This document shows, in pieces, positions 7,834 through 15,943 of a DNA stretch of 64,000 nt. Made by a program: the position numbers and the translations under genes. The notes beneath the pieces are model-generated. The model saw only the letters and a list, made by a program, of their open reading frames with translations, searched no databases and had not been told where the DNA came from. The stretch is from CAZOVB01 sp046541415 (lineage in GTDB: Bacteria; Planctomycetota; Phycisphaerae; SM23-33): contig JBKHDI010000006.1 of assembly GCA_046541415.1 (NCBI GenBank), positions 38,570 to 102,569 on the forward strand, given 5' to 3'. The stretch's first letter is position 1. The number at the start of each line of letters is the position of its first letter.

Positions 7834-9129
7834 ATGAAACCCAAACTGCTGATCATCCAGGCCGCTGCGCTGGGCCATGAACTGACGAGACAGGCCGGAA
7901 TGGAACAACTGGGCGAACTGCCGATCCGCTCGGCCGAGACCATATTCCCGGCCGTGACGTGCAGCGTCCAGGCAGGCTTCCGAACCGCCTCGCCCGTCTC
8001 GGCACACGGCATGGCCGCCAACGGGCGCTACTTCCCCGAGCTGCACAAGGTGCTCTTCTGGGAGCAGTCGGCCGACCTGGTCGCCGGCAGGCGGTTCTGG
8101 TCCGATTTCCGGGCAGAGGGGGGGAAAGTGGGCATGCTCTTCTGGCAGCAGTCGATGGGAGAGGAGCTGGACATGGTCGTCTCGCCGGCGCCGATCCACA
8201 AGCACCACGGCGGGATGATCCAGGACTGCTACACCCAGCCGCCGGGGCTCTACCGGCGCCTGGTCGATGCGGCCGGGCGGACATTCAAGCTCCAGGATTA
8301 CTGGGGCCCCAAGGCCGGCTTCCAGGCGGGCAACTGGATCGCAGGGGCCACCGCCCGCATACTGGCCGCCGACGACGCACCCGACCTGCTGCTGACCTAC
8401 CTGCCCACGCTGGACTACGACCTGCAACGCTACGGGCCGCTGGACGACCGGGCCCAAGTGGCCCTGAACATCCTGCGACTCCAGATCGAGGGTCTGATCC
8501 AGATGGCCGGCAAGACAGGCCACGAGGTGATGATCTTCGGCGACTACGCCATCGGCGGGGTTTCCGGCCCGGCCGTGCTGCCCAACCTGGCCCTGGCCGA
8601 GGCCGGCCTCTTCGCCGTCCGCGATGTGCGGGGCATGCTCTATCCGGACTTCCACACCAGCCGGGCCTTGGCGGTGGTCGATCACGAGGTGGCGATCATC
8701 CACGTGCCCGATCCGGCCGACGTGGACCGCGCAGCGTCGGTTCTGGGCGAACTCGAGGGCGTCCAACGCGTCATAACTGTCGAAGAGATGGCTGGCATGG
8801 ACCTGGACCACCCCCACTGCGGGCAGTTGCTCTGCATCGCCGAACCCGGGCGGTGGCTGGCCTACCCCTGGTGGAGCCGCAAGGGCCAGGCCCCGGACTA
8901 CGCCGGCCACATCGACATCCACAACAAGCCCGGCTTTGACCCCTGCGAGCTGTTCTTCGCCCGCCTGCCGATCCGCATCAGCCAGGATACGAGCAAGATC
9001 TCCGGCTCGCACGGGCGGATCGGCCCGGACCGCCGGGTCGCCTGGGCTTGCAGCTTTCAGCCCGTCGGCGAGATCGAGAACATTCTCGACCTGGCCCGGG
9101 CAGCCCAGAAGTTCCTGGAGGACAAATGA
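7834..9129 (+). CDS. eboF: EboF-like alkaline phosphatase/nucleotide pyrophosphatase family protein
   Basis: A 431-residue protein of the alkaline phosphatase/phosphodiesterase superfamily. The nucleophile region PAVTCSVQAGF (Thr in the usual position) lies near residue 40, followed by SAHGMAANGRYF; a metal-ligand Asp is in LPTLDYDLQRYGP near residue 195. These segments match the EboF protein of the ebo cluster, whose precise substrate is not known. The start at 7834 gives a normal N-terminus (MKPKLLIIQ); the frame is open further upstream but those residues look like shadow. Its stop overlaps the next start (ATGA), so the three ebo-like genes form one operon. Confidence 0.8.
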   Translation: MKPKLLIIQAAALGHELTRQAGMEQLGELPIRSAETIFPAVTCSVQAGFRTASPVSAHGMAANGRYFPELHKVLFWEQSADLVAGRRFWSDFRAEGGKVGMLFWQQSMGEELDMVVSPAPIHKHHGGMIQDCYTQPPGLYRRLVDAAGRTFKLQDYWGPKAGFQAGNWIAGATARILAADDAPDLLLTYLPTLDYDLQRYGPLDDRAQVALNILRLQIEGLIQMAGKTGHEVMIFGDYAIGGVSGPAVLPNLALAEAGLFAVRDVRGMLYPDFHTSRALAVVDHEVAIIHVPDPADVDRAASVLGELEGVQRVITVEEMAGMDLDHPHCGQLLCIAEPGRWLAYPWWSRKGQAPDYAGHIDIHNKPGFDPCELFFARLPIRISQDTSKISGSHGRIGPDRRVAWACSFQPVGEIENILDLARAAQKFLEDK

Positions 9130-10361
9130 ACGAACGAAAGACAGCCTGGGAGAAACACCAACCCGACTCGACGGACCATCTGCAGATCTTCAATGTGGCC
9201 TTCGAGTACCCGGTGTGCTTTACCCGGAACGTTTTCGACCCGGCCAACGACTGCCTGGCCCGGACGATCGATCGGCTGGACGAGGGACGCCTCCACCGCT
9301 GCTGCGTCTTCGTCGATGCCGGCCTGGCCGCGGCGCAGGACGACCTGCCGGCGCGGATCCAGCAATACTTCCATGCCCACCGCAAGACGCTCGAACTGGC
9401 GGTTCCGCCCCAGTCGGTCCCCGGGGGCAAACGGGCCAAGACCGACTGGCAGGCAGTCCGCAACGTGCTGACGACGATCGGCAACGCCCATCTCGATCGC
9501 CAGAGCTTCGTGCTCGCCGTCGGCGGAGGCAGCTGCCTGGACATGCTGGGCTTTGCCGCCTCGATCGTACATCGCGGTCTTCGGCTGGTGCGGATCCCCT
9601 CGACCACGCTGGGCCAGAACGACGCGGGCATCGGCGTCAAAAACGGCATGGACGAGCACGGACAGAAAAACTTCATCGGCACGTTCGCCCCGCCGTTTGC
9701 GGTGATCAACGACGCATCCCTGCCGACCAGTTGCGACCAGGAAACCTGGATCGCCGGCGTGGCCGAGGCGATCAAGGTGGCGATGATCAAGGACGCCGCC
9801 TTCTTCGAGATGATCTCGCAACTGGCCGGGGCAATGCGGATGCGTGACAGCCAGGCGATGCAGCAGGTGGTTCGGCGCTGCGCCGAGCTGCACCTCGAGC
9901 ACATCCGCACCGGCGGCGATCCGTTCGAGTTCGGCTCGGCCCGGCCGCTGGATTTCGGCCACTGGGCGGCCCACAAGCTCGAGATGCTCTCGGGCTACCA
10001 GCTCGGCCACGGCCAGGCGGTGGCACTCGGGATCTGCGTCGACTCCTATTGCGCCATGCGGTCTTCATTGCTGGGCGAGGCGGAGTTTCTCTCTGTTCTG
10101 GAGACCATCGCAGCTGCCGGCCTGCCGACGTGGGACGACCTGCTCGGTCGCAGGAAGCGGGAAGGCAAACTGGAGATCCTCGGCGGGCTCGACGATTTCC
10201 GCGAACACCTCGGCGGGACGCTGACGATCACCCTGCCCGACGGGATCGGCGGGAAAACTGAAGTCCACCACCTGAATGCTGCCGATGTAGAAGATGCAGT
10301 CGAGTACCTGCAGTATCGCCATCGAAAGGATACGGAAACCCCCGATGCGGATCGGCCCTGA
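9126..10361 (+). CDS. eboD: EboD-like 3-dehydroquinate synthase family protein
   Basis: A 411-residue member of the DHQ-synthase/glycerol-dehydrogenase fold. The NAD-binding GGGSCLDMLGF lies near residue 138; metal-ligand-type residues are in VAEAIKV, DFGHWAAHK and GHGQAVALG. The stretch TLGQNDAGIGVKNG and the conserved GGDPFEFGSARPLDFGHW are those of EboD rather than of AroB of the shikimate pathway. It probably makes or modifies a small metabolite together with EboE and EboF. Overlaps the upstream gene by four bases and the downstream gene by 17 bases. Confidence 0.85.
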   Translation: MNERKTAWEKHQPDSTDHLQIFNVAFEYPVCFTRNVFDPANDCLARTIDRLDEGRLHRCCVFVDAGLAAAQDDLPARIQQYFHAHRKTLELAVPPQSVPGGKRAKTDWQAVRNVLTTIGNAHLDRQSFVLAVGGGSCLDMLGFAASIVHRGLRLVRIPSTTLGQNDAGIGVKNGMDEHGQKNFIGTFAPPFAVINDASLPTSCDQETWIAGVAEAIKVAMIKDAAFFEMISQLAGAMRMRDSQAMQQVVRRCAELHLEHIRTGGDPFEFGSARPLDFGHWAAHKLEMLSGYQLGHGQAVALGICVDSYCAMRSSLLGEAEFLSVLETIAAAGLPTWDDLLGRRKREGKLEILGGLDDFREHLGGTLTITLPDGIGGKTEVHHLNAADVEDAVEYLQYRHRKDTETPDADRP

Positions 10362-11535
10362 CGGTAACATCCACCTGACCTACTGCCTCAACGTCCACCC
10401 GGGCGAGAGCTGGGAGGAGAACTTCCAGGCCATCGAGACCTTCGCCCTGGCTGTCAAACAGCGCATCTGCCCGTCCGATCCGTTCGGTCTGGGTCTGCGA
10501 CTGGGCGACCGCGCCTCGCGAACGCTGGCCGAGGCAGACCAGCTGGCCCGCTTCGGCGATTTCCTGGCCGACAACGGCCTGTACGTCTTCACGATCAACG
10601 GCTTCCCGTACGGTCCCTTCCACGGTCAGCCGGTCAAAGCCGATGTCTACGCCCCGGACTGGCGGACGCCCGAGCGGCGCGACTACACGATCCGCCTGGC
10701 CGAAATCCTTGCCGCCCTGCTGCCCGAGGGGGTCGACGGAACAATCTCCACGGTGCCCGGTTCGTACCGCTCGTGGATCAACACCAACAAGGACCTGCAG
10801 GAAATGGTCCGCATGATCACCGAGACCGCCCGGGCCCTGACCCGGATCGAGCAGGAGACCGGGCGGAACATCTGCCTGACCATCGAGCCCGAGCCGGACT
10901 GCTTCATCGAAACCCCCGCACAGGCACAGCAGTTCCTCACCGGGCCGCTGGCATCGCTGGGCAAGGCCTGCTGGATCGAGGCCGAAAAGGTCAAACCCGC
11001 CTACGCGGCCGAACAACTGGCCGATCACGTCGGCGTCTGCCTCGATGCCGCCCACGCCGCGGTGACCTTCGATCCGCCGGCCCAAGCCGTCGCCGCTGCC
11101 GACGTGCGGAAGATCCAGCTCTCGGCCGCTTTGGCCCTGGAGCCCGACCAGCAGACACTGGCACGGCTGGAGGAGTTCGACGAACCAACCTACCTCCACC
11201 AGGTCAAGGTCCAGCGAGAAGACGGGTCGATCGGCTCGTTCCCGGACATCCCCCAGGCCATCGAGGCCTTCCGGGCCGGACAGGCCAGGGGGCCCTGGCG
11301 CGTGCACTTCCACGTGCCGCTGTTCTTCGGCGCCCACGAAGGGCTCTGTTCGACCGCTGAGCAGATTACCCCCGAACTGCTGACCGCAGCCGGACCCGGC
11401 GAGCAGATGCACCTGGAGATCGAGACGTACACGTGGCACGTCCTGCCGGACTTCCTCCAGCCGACGGACATCGTCGACGGCATCTGCCGCGAGTTCCAGT
11501 GGGTCCTGCAGCGGCTGGGGGTTGCCTCGGCCTGA
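10345..11535 (+). CDS. eboE: EboE-like TIM-barrel metabolite traffic protein
   Basis: A 396-residue protein of the xylose-isomerase-like TIM-barrel superfamily. Diagnostic EboE segments are LTYCLNVHPGESW near residue 10, YVFTINGFPYGPFHG near 80 and a strand ending CLDAAHAAV near 240. The start codon lies inside the end of eboD. EboE belongs to the eboA-F set known from cyanobacteria, some pseudomonads and intracellular bacteria, with a proposed role in moving secondary-metabolite precursors across the inner membrane. No eboA, eboB or eboC is next to it here. Confidence 0.85.
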   Translation: MRIGPDGNIHLTYCLNVHPGESWEENFQAIETFALAVKQRICPSDPFGLGLRLGDRASRTLAEADQLARFGDFLADNGLYVFTINGFPYGPFHGQPVKADVYAPDWRTPERRDYTIRLAEILAALLPEGVDGTISTVPGSYRSWINTNKDLQEMVRMITETARALTRIEQETGRNICLTIEPEPDCFIETPAQAQQFLTGPLASLGKACWIEAEKVKPAYAAEQLADHVGVCLDAAHAAVTFDPPAQAVAAADVRKIQLSAALALEPDQQTLARLEEFDEPTYLHQVKVQREDGSIGSFPDIPQAIEAFRAGQARGPWRVHFHVPLFFGAHEGLCSTAEQITPELLTAAGPGEQMHLEIETYTWHVLPDFLQPTDIVDGICREFQWVLQRLGVASA

Positions 11536-11543
11536 AGCGGCAG

Positions 11544-12599
11544 CTAGCCGGCCGCGTGCTGCCCCTCTGAGACGATGTTCTGCGGCTTGCCTTCCAGGAA
11601 GCGGTCGATGTTTTCGACGGTCGTGGCGATGATGCGTCGGACGGCCTCTTCGGAATTAAAGCCCACGTGCGGGGTGATGATCACGTTGGGCATCCGCAGC
11701 AGGGCGTGGTTCTGGACGATCGAACGCAGCTTGCTCAGGTCATATTCGCGCGAGAGGATCTCGGCCTCTTCGGCGATGGCCCCTTCGGCCTCCAGCACGT
11801 CCAGGCCCGCTCCGCCGAGCTGGCCGCCGGCCAGGCCCTCGATCAGGGCCTCGGCGTCGACGATCCCGCCGCGGGCGGTGTTGATCAGGTAGGCCCCCTG
11901 CTTCATCTTGCCGATCGCATCGGCGTCGATCATGTGGTGGGTGTGCTTGTTGTATGGCACGTGGATCGAGAACACGTCGCTGCGGGCCAGAAGCTCTTCG
12001 AAGTTCACATAGCTGAACCCCAGCCTCTCGGCCAGCTGCTCGTCGGGTTTGATGTCGTAGGCCAGCTTCTCCATGCCGAACCCCCCGGCGATCCGCAGGA
12101 CGTTGCGGGCGATGTTGCCCGTACCCAGGACGCCCAAGGTCTTGCCCTGCAGGTCGATGCCGCGCAGCCCGTCGAGGGAGAAATCCCCGCGGACCGTCCG
12201 CTCATAACTTCGGTGGACCCGCCGGGTCAGGGCCAGCAGAAGCGCAAAGGCGTGCTCTGCCACCGTGTTATCGCCGTAGGTGGGCACGTTGGCCACGGCA
12301 ATGCCGCGCTTCCGGCAGGCACGCAGGTCGATGTGGTCGTAGCCGGTCGACCGCGTGGCGATCAGTTTCAGATTCGCCAGCCGGTCGATCTGGTCCTCCC
12401 CCACCCGGCTGTGGATGAAGGTGCTCAGCACGGTGACGTTCTCGGGAATCAACTCATCATCCAGGTCCTGGAACTTCTCGGGCCTGTCGAAGACCTTGCA
12501 GTCGCAGCCACAGAGCTCTTTGACGGCCTGGCGTTCCCAGGGCTCTGCCTCGACGAAGAGGATGCGGTGGGCGGTCTGCTGGTCGGATGCGTATGTCAT
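11544..12599 (-). CDS. D-2-hydroxyacid dehydrogenase (D-lactate dehydrogenase-like)
   Basis: A 351-residue NAD-dependent dehydrogenase of the D-isomer family. The Rossmann motif GVLGTGNIARNV is near residue 158; catalytic Arg is in LINTARGGIVD, Glu in the following GLDVLEAE segment, and His in ITPHVGFNSEEA. The overall pattern is closest to D-lactate/phenylpyruvate-type members. It is convergent with the ebo-like operon, eight bases apart, so it is not part of it. A TATAAT (minus strand, 12656-12661) upstream could serve as its -10 box. Confidence 0.85.
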   Translation of the reverse strand: MTYASDQQTAHRILFVEAEPWERQAVKELCGCDCKVFDRPEKFQDLDDELIPENVTVLSTFIHSRVGEDQIDRLANLKLIATRSTGYDHIDLRACRKRGIAVANVPTYGDNTVAEHAFALLLALTRRVHRSYERTVRGDFSLDGLRGIDLQGKTLGVLGTGNIARNVLRIAGGFGMEKLAYDIKPDEQLAERLGFSYVNFEELLARSDVFSIHVPYNKHTHHMIDADAIGKMKQGAYLINTARGGIVDAEALIEGLAGGQLGGAGLDVLEAEGAIAEEAEILSREYDLSKLRSIVQNHALLRMPNVIITPHVGFNSEEAVRRIIATTVENIDRFLEGKPQNIVSEGQHAAG

Positions 12600-12921
12600 G
12601 TGGGCCTCCTGCTGAGGTCAATCCGGATGTAGAACCTTCCAAAGGGGTTCGGGGAATTATAGGCTCGCCCCGGAGGACATCCCCGCGGTCGTGCGCAGGC
12701 TTCGCAGGGCGCGGCATGGCTGCCAAACCAGCAGCCCCTCCGCCCGGAAGCGCCAGAATCGACAGGATCCCGACTTGCCGCAGAGGTCCGTCCAAACGCT
12801 TATCCTACTACAAATGCATGTTTTATGAAGTATGGCACTTTGCTTGCAGCTTTCTTCGGACACACCGTGGCCGCAGGCCCGCAAAGGGCCCGAAAGCACC
12901 TGCAACCGCAGTGGAGTCAAG
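12600..12921. other. Divergent intergenic region, no gene seen
   Basis: It separates the minus-strand dehydrogenase from the plus-strand receiver. It holds a TATAAT on the minus strand at 12656-12661, without a convincing -35, and an AT-richer patch around 12795-12840 that could hold the promoter for the receiver and groESL. I see no open frame with coding character and no RNA fold worth naming. Confidence 0.5.
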
Positions 12922-13365
12922 ATGGTCCTTCAGGCAAGGCAACCCGGATCGGATCAGCCCCTGAGCCTCGTCGTGACCGGCGAGGCTGAGAGCTGGCTGC
13001 CTGCATTGGAGCAGATCGTCGGGCCCAACCTGCTGCAGGCCTACCAGGCCCGCGACAAGACGGACCTGCTGGATGCTGTCAAATCCGGCGTTGCCGACGC
13101 AGCCGTACTGGACGACGCGACCAACTGGGACGTCAGCGTCCTGCAACTGCTGCGGATGATCCGCCGGCTGGACCGCCGGCTGCCGGTGGCCATCGTCACC
13201 ACGCACACCGACCGCCGGTGGCTGGAAGACGCCCTGCGGCTGGCTGCTTTCAGCGTGATGACCAAGCCGCTGCAGCTGGAGTCGCTGCTGCAGCAGATCC
13301 AGCGGATGATGCTCCGCCTCGACCAGATGCTCCGGGGCGACGAGAACACGAACCAGCCGGACTGA
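12922..13365 (+). CDS. Degenerate response-regulator receiver domain protein
   Basis: A 147-residue stand-alone receiver-like domain. The late receiver landmarks are present: a hydrophobic strand before VLDD near residue 60, VTTHTD (Thr) near 92 and MTKPLQLESLL (Lys) near 114. The N-terminal acidic pair is missing, since the first strand reads LSLVVTGEAESW. It may therefore be phosphorylated poorly or not at all and act as a protein-interaction module. I chose the ATG at 12922; the open frame extends to 12832 but those residues look unlike protein. It ends 134 bases before groES on the same strand. Confidence 0.7.
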   Translation: MVLQARQPGSDQPLSLVVTGEAESWLPALEQIVGPNLLQAYQARDKTDLLDAVKSGVADAAVLDDATNWDVSVLQLLRMIRRLDRRLPVAIVTTHTDRRWLEDALRLAAFSVMTKPLQLESLLQQIQRMMLRLDQMLRGDENTNQPD

Positions 13366-13499
13366 GAAACGTCCGGAACTGTAGGTAAACGAGTAGAAAC
13401 CGAAGATTCGCCCGCCTGCAAGGGCCGAAAGGTACCGGCAGACGGGCTGAACTTCCAGAGTCAGACACTGGCAGAAAGCACGAAAAGGAGCCCACTGAG

Positions 13500-13802
13500 A
13501 TGGCAAAAGCCAAGCCGAAGATTCGCCCGATCGGCGAGAAGATCCTGCTGAAGCGCATGGAAGCCGAAGAAAAGACCGCCGGCGGCATCGTCCTGCCGGA
13601 CACCGCCAAGGAAAAGCCCAAGAAGGGCACGATCATCGCCCTGGGCGAAGGCAAACTGCTGCCCGACGGCGGCCGGGCCGACTTCCAGGTCAAAACCGGC
13701 GACAAGGTCCTCTTCTCCAGCTACGCCGGCCAGGAGATCAAGGTCGACGGCGAAGAGTACCTGCTCATGGAAGAATCGGACATCCTGGCCATCCTCGACT
13801 GA
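13500..13802 (+). CDS. groES: Co-chaperonin GroES
   Basis: A 100-residue GroES, the normal length. The family signature IRPIGEKILLKRMEAEEKTA is followed by the mobile-loop segment GGIVLPDTAKEKP and the terminal strand LLMEESDILAILD. It forms the heptameric lid of GroEL in the cytoplasm. AAAAGGAG lies ten bases before the ATG. The groEL gene follows after 52 bases. No CIRCE element (TTAGCACTC inverted repeat) is visible upstream, so HrcA control is not evident. Confidence 0.97.
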   Translation: MAKAKPKIRPIGEKILLKRMEAEEKTAGGIVLPDTAKEKPKKGTIIALGEGKLLPDGGRADFQVKTGDKVLFSSYAGQEIKVDGEEYLLMEESDILAILD

Positions 13803-13854
13803 GCAGGCGAGACGTATCAGGATTTCCAACTGCACACCACAGGAGTGAACCAGC

Positions 13855-15483
13855 ATGGCAAAGAAGAAGATTATATTTGATACAGACGCACGCGAGGCGA
13901 TCCGCCGCGGCGTCAAGACCCTGGCCAAGGCGGTCAAGGTCACCCTCGGCCCGACCGGCCGGGTCGTGGTCCTGGAGAAATCCTTCGGCTCGCCCACCGT
14001 CACCAAGGACGGCGTTTCGGTGGCCAAGGAAATCGAACTGAAGGACCCCAACGAGAACATGGGTGCCCAGATGGTCAAGGAAGTCGCCTCCAAGACCTCC
14101 AACGTCGCCGGTGACGGCACGACGACGGCGACCATTTACGCCGAGGCCATCTTTGAAGAAGGCCTCAAGAACATCGTTGCCGGCGCCAAGGCGATGCAGT
14201 TGAAGCGCGGCATCGACAAGGCGGTTACCGCCATCGTCGATGAACTGGGCAAGCTGTCCAACCCCGTCAAGGGCTCGAAGGAAATCGCCCAGGTCGGCAC
14301 GTGTGCAGCCAACCAGGACCAGGAAATCGGCAAGATGATTGCCGAGGCCATGGACAAGGTCGGCAAGGACGGCGTGATTACCGTCGAAGAAGGCAAGGGC
14401 CTGGAGACCAACGTCGACCTGCTGGAAGGCATGCAGTTCGACCGCGGCTACATCAGCCCGCACTTCGTAAACAAGCAGGCGACGATGGAAGTCGACCTGG
14501 AAAAACCCCTGATCCTCATCTTCGAGAAGAAGATCTCGGCGATCAAGGACCTGGTGCCCCTGCTGGAGAAGATCGCCCAGTCCGGCCGACCGCTGCTGAT
14601 CGTCTGCGAAGACCTCGAAGGCGAAGCCTTGGCGACCCTGGTTGTCAACAAGCTCCGCGGCACGCTGCAGGTCGCAGCGGTCAAGGCCCCGGGCTTCGGC
14701 GACCGCCGCAAGGAAATGCTCCGCGACATTGCCGTTCTGACCGGCGGCAAGGCGATCATGGACGATATGGGCATCAGCCTGGAGAACATCCAGATGGCCG
14801 ACCTGGGCACGGCCAAGCGCGTCCGGATCGACAAGGACTCCACCACCGTCATCGAAGGGGCGGGCAAGACCGCCGACATCACCGGCCGGATCGAGCAGAT
14901 CAAGCGCCAGATCGAAACCACCACCAGCGACTATGACCGGGAGAAGCTCGAAGAGCGCCTGGCCAAGCTCGCCGGCGGCGTCGCCCAGATCAACGTCGGT
15001 GCGGCCACCGAGGTGGAGATGAAGGAAAAGAAGGCCCGCGTCGAAGACGCCCTGCACGCCTGCAGAGCGGCCGTGGAGGAAGGCATTCTCCCCGGCGGCG
15101 GCGTGGCCGTGCTCCGTGCCCGCAAGGCCCTGGGCCAGGTCAAGTGCGACAGCGACGACGAGAAGACCGGCGTGGACATCGTCAGCCGGGCCCTGGACGC
15201 CCCGATCCGCCAGATCGCGGCCAACTCCGGGCTCGACGGTGCGATTGTGGCCGCCAAGGTCACCGAGGCCGATGACGACAACTTCGGCTACAACGCCCTG
15301 ACCGGCAAGTACACCGACCTGGTCAAGGACGGCGTGATCGTACCGACGAAGGTCGAGCGGACCGCCCTGCAGAACGCAGCCTCGGTCGCCGGCCTGCTGC
15401 TGACCACCGACGCGATCGTCTCGGAAATCCCCGAGAAGAAGCCCGCCGGCGGCCCCGGCGGCGGCATGGAAGACATGTACTAG
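13855..15483 (+). CDS. groL: Chaperonin GroEL
   Basis: A 542-residue group I chaperonin of normal length. The ATP-binding GDGTTTATI is near residue 86, the signature AAVEEGILPGGGVA near 404, and the C-terminal Gly-rich tail GGPGGGMEDMY is short but typical. It folds proteins in the cytoplasm together with GroES. AGGAG lies upstream of the ATG. A strong palindromic terminator lies about 190 bases downstream, and an unusual long palindromic element begins exactly at the stop codon. Confidence 0.98.
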   Translation: MAKKKIIFDTDAREAIRRGVKTLAKAVKVTLGPTGRVVVLEKSFGSPTVTKDGVSVAKEIELKDPNENMGAQMVKEVASKTSNVAGDGTTTATIYAEAIFEEGLKNIVAGAKAMQLKRGIDKAVTAIVDELGKLSNPVKGSKEIAQVGTCAANQDQEIGKMIAEAMDKVGKDGVITVEEGKGLETNVDLLEGMQFDRGYISPHFVNKQATMEVDLEKPLILIFEKKISAIKDLVPLLEKIAQSGRPLLIVCEDLEGEALATLVVNKLRGTLQVAAVKAPGFGDRRKEMLRDIAVLTGGKAIMDDMGISLENIQMADLGTAKRVRIDKDSTTVIEGAGKTADITGRIEQIKRQIETTTSDYDREKLEERLAKLAGGVAQINVGAATEVEMKEKKARVEDALHACRAAVEEGILPGGGVAVLRARKALGQVKCDSDDEKTGVDIVSRALDAPIRQIAANSGLDGAIVAAKVTEADDDNFGYNALTGKYTDLVKDGVIVPTKVERTALQNAASVAGLLLTTDAIVSEIPEKKPAGGPGGGMEDMY

Positions 15484-15645
15484 CAGTCCGTTTAGAAATG
15501 GAACTCGTAGCGAGATCAGACCGGATTGTCGAGCACCAAGGAACGAAAACGCAGGCGAATCGCGAGATTCGCTGAGTTTTTGTGACGCCGGGTCGCAGAC
15601 AATCGGGGCGATCGCAGCAGAGGTAGCTTTCTAAACGGGCTGCTA
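15481..15645. repeat. Long imperfect palindromic element starting at the groEL stop codon
   Basis: An 18-base terminal inverted repeat (15481-15498 and 15628-15645) pairs with one mismatch. Inside it further arms pair imperfectly: GATTGTC with GACAATC, then ACGAAAACGCAG with CTGAGTTTTTGT, and finally GCGAATC with GATTCGC closed by a GCGA loop. The 165 bases can thus fold as one long hairpin. The left arm contains the groEL TAG stop codon. It could be a MITE-like or other non-autonomous mobile palindrome, or a structured 3' UTR. No transposase is nearby. Confidence 0.6.
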
Positions 15646-15674
15646 GGCCCCCTGGGCAGAATCGCCAGTACCCG

Positions 15675-15710
15675 CCCCGCAGAGATGCATCTCTGCGGGG
15701 CTTGTTTCTG
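15675..15710 (+). terminator. groESL terminator
   Basis: A perfect 26-base palindrome, CCCCGCAGAGATG followed by its reverse complement, spans 15675-15700 and is followed by CTTGTTTCTG. The tail is only moderately T-rich but the stem is very strong. Confidence 0.75.
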
Positions 15711-15778
15711 CGCCCTGTCCGACCCATCGCACGGCGGGGCGCAACAGCAGGAAGCAGGACTTTTTTCCGACAAAGCAC

Positions 15779-15808
15779 TTGACCGAACGCGGGTTGGGCA
15801 AGTACCTT
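15779..15808 (+). promoter_or_regulatory. Candidate promoter for rpsB-tsf-pyrH-frr
   Basis: TTGACC at 15779-15784 and TACCTT at 15803-15808 are separated by 18 bases. The -35 differs from consensus at one base and the -10 at two. It would give a leader of about 130 bases ahead of rpsB. Confidence 0.5.
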
Positions 15809-15828
15809 ACGAGGCTCTGCTACGTCGC

Positions 15829-15851
15829 AGGCAGCGGGAGGTCCGCTGCCT
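15829..15851 (+). promoter_or_regulatory. rpsB: Hairpin in the rpsB leader
   Basis: AGGCAGCGG (15829-15837) pairs perfectly with CCGCTGCCT (15843-15851) around a GAGGT loop. It lies in the predicted leader of rpsB. In several bacteria S2 represses its own operon by binding a leader structure; this hairpin is a candidate for such a site, by inference. Confidence 0.4.
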
Positions 15852-15943
15852 ACAGAAACGGCGAAGCCCGCAGGAACCTCAGAGAACGTAACCCCCATAG
15901 TACGGATGTTTTGAATCTGTACAGTTACGTGGAGGCGAAACCA

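Noticed and set aside
13765..15057. A 430-residue open frame on the minus strand
   Set aside because: Antisense to groEL, which is unmistakable.
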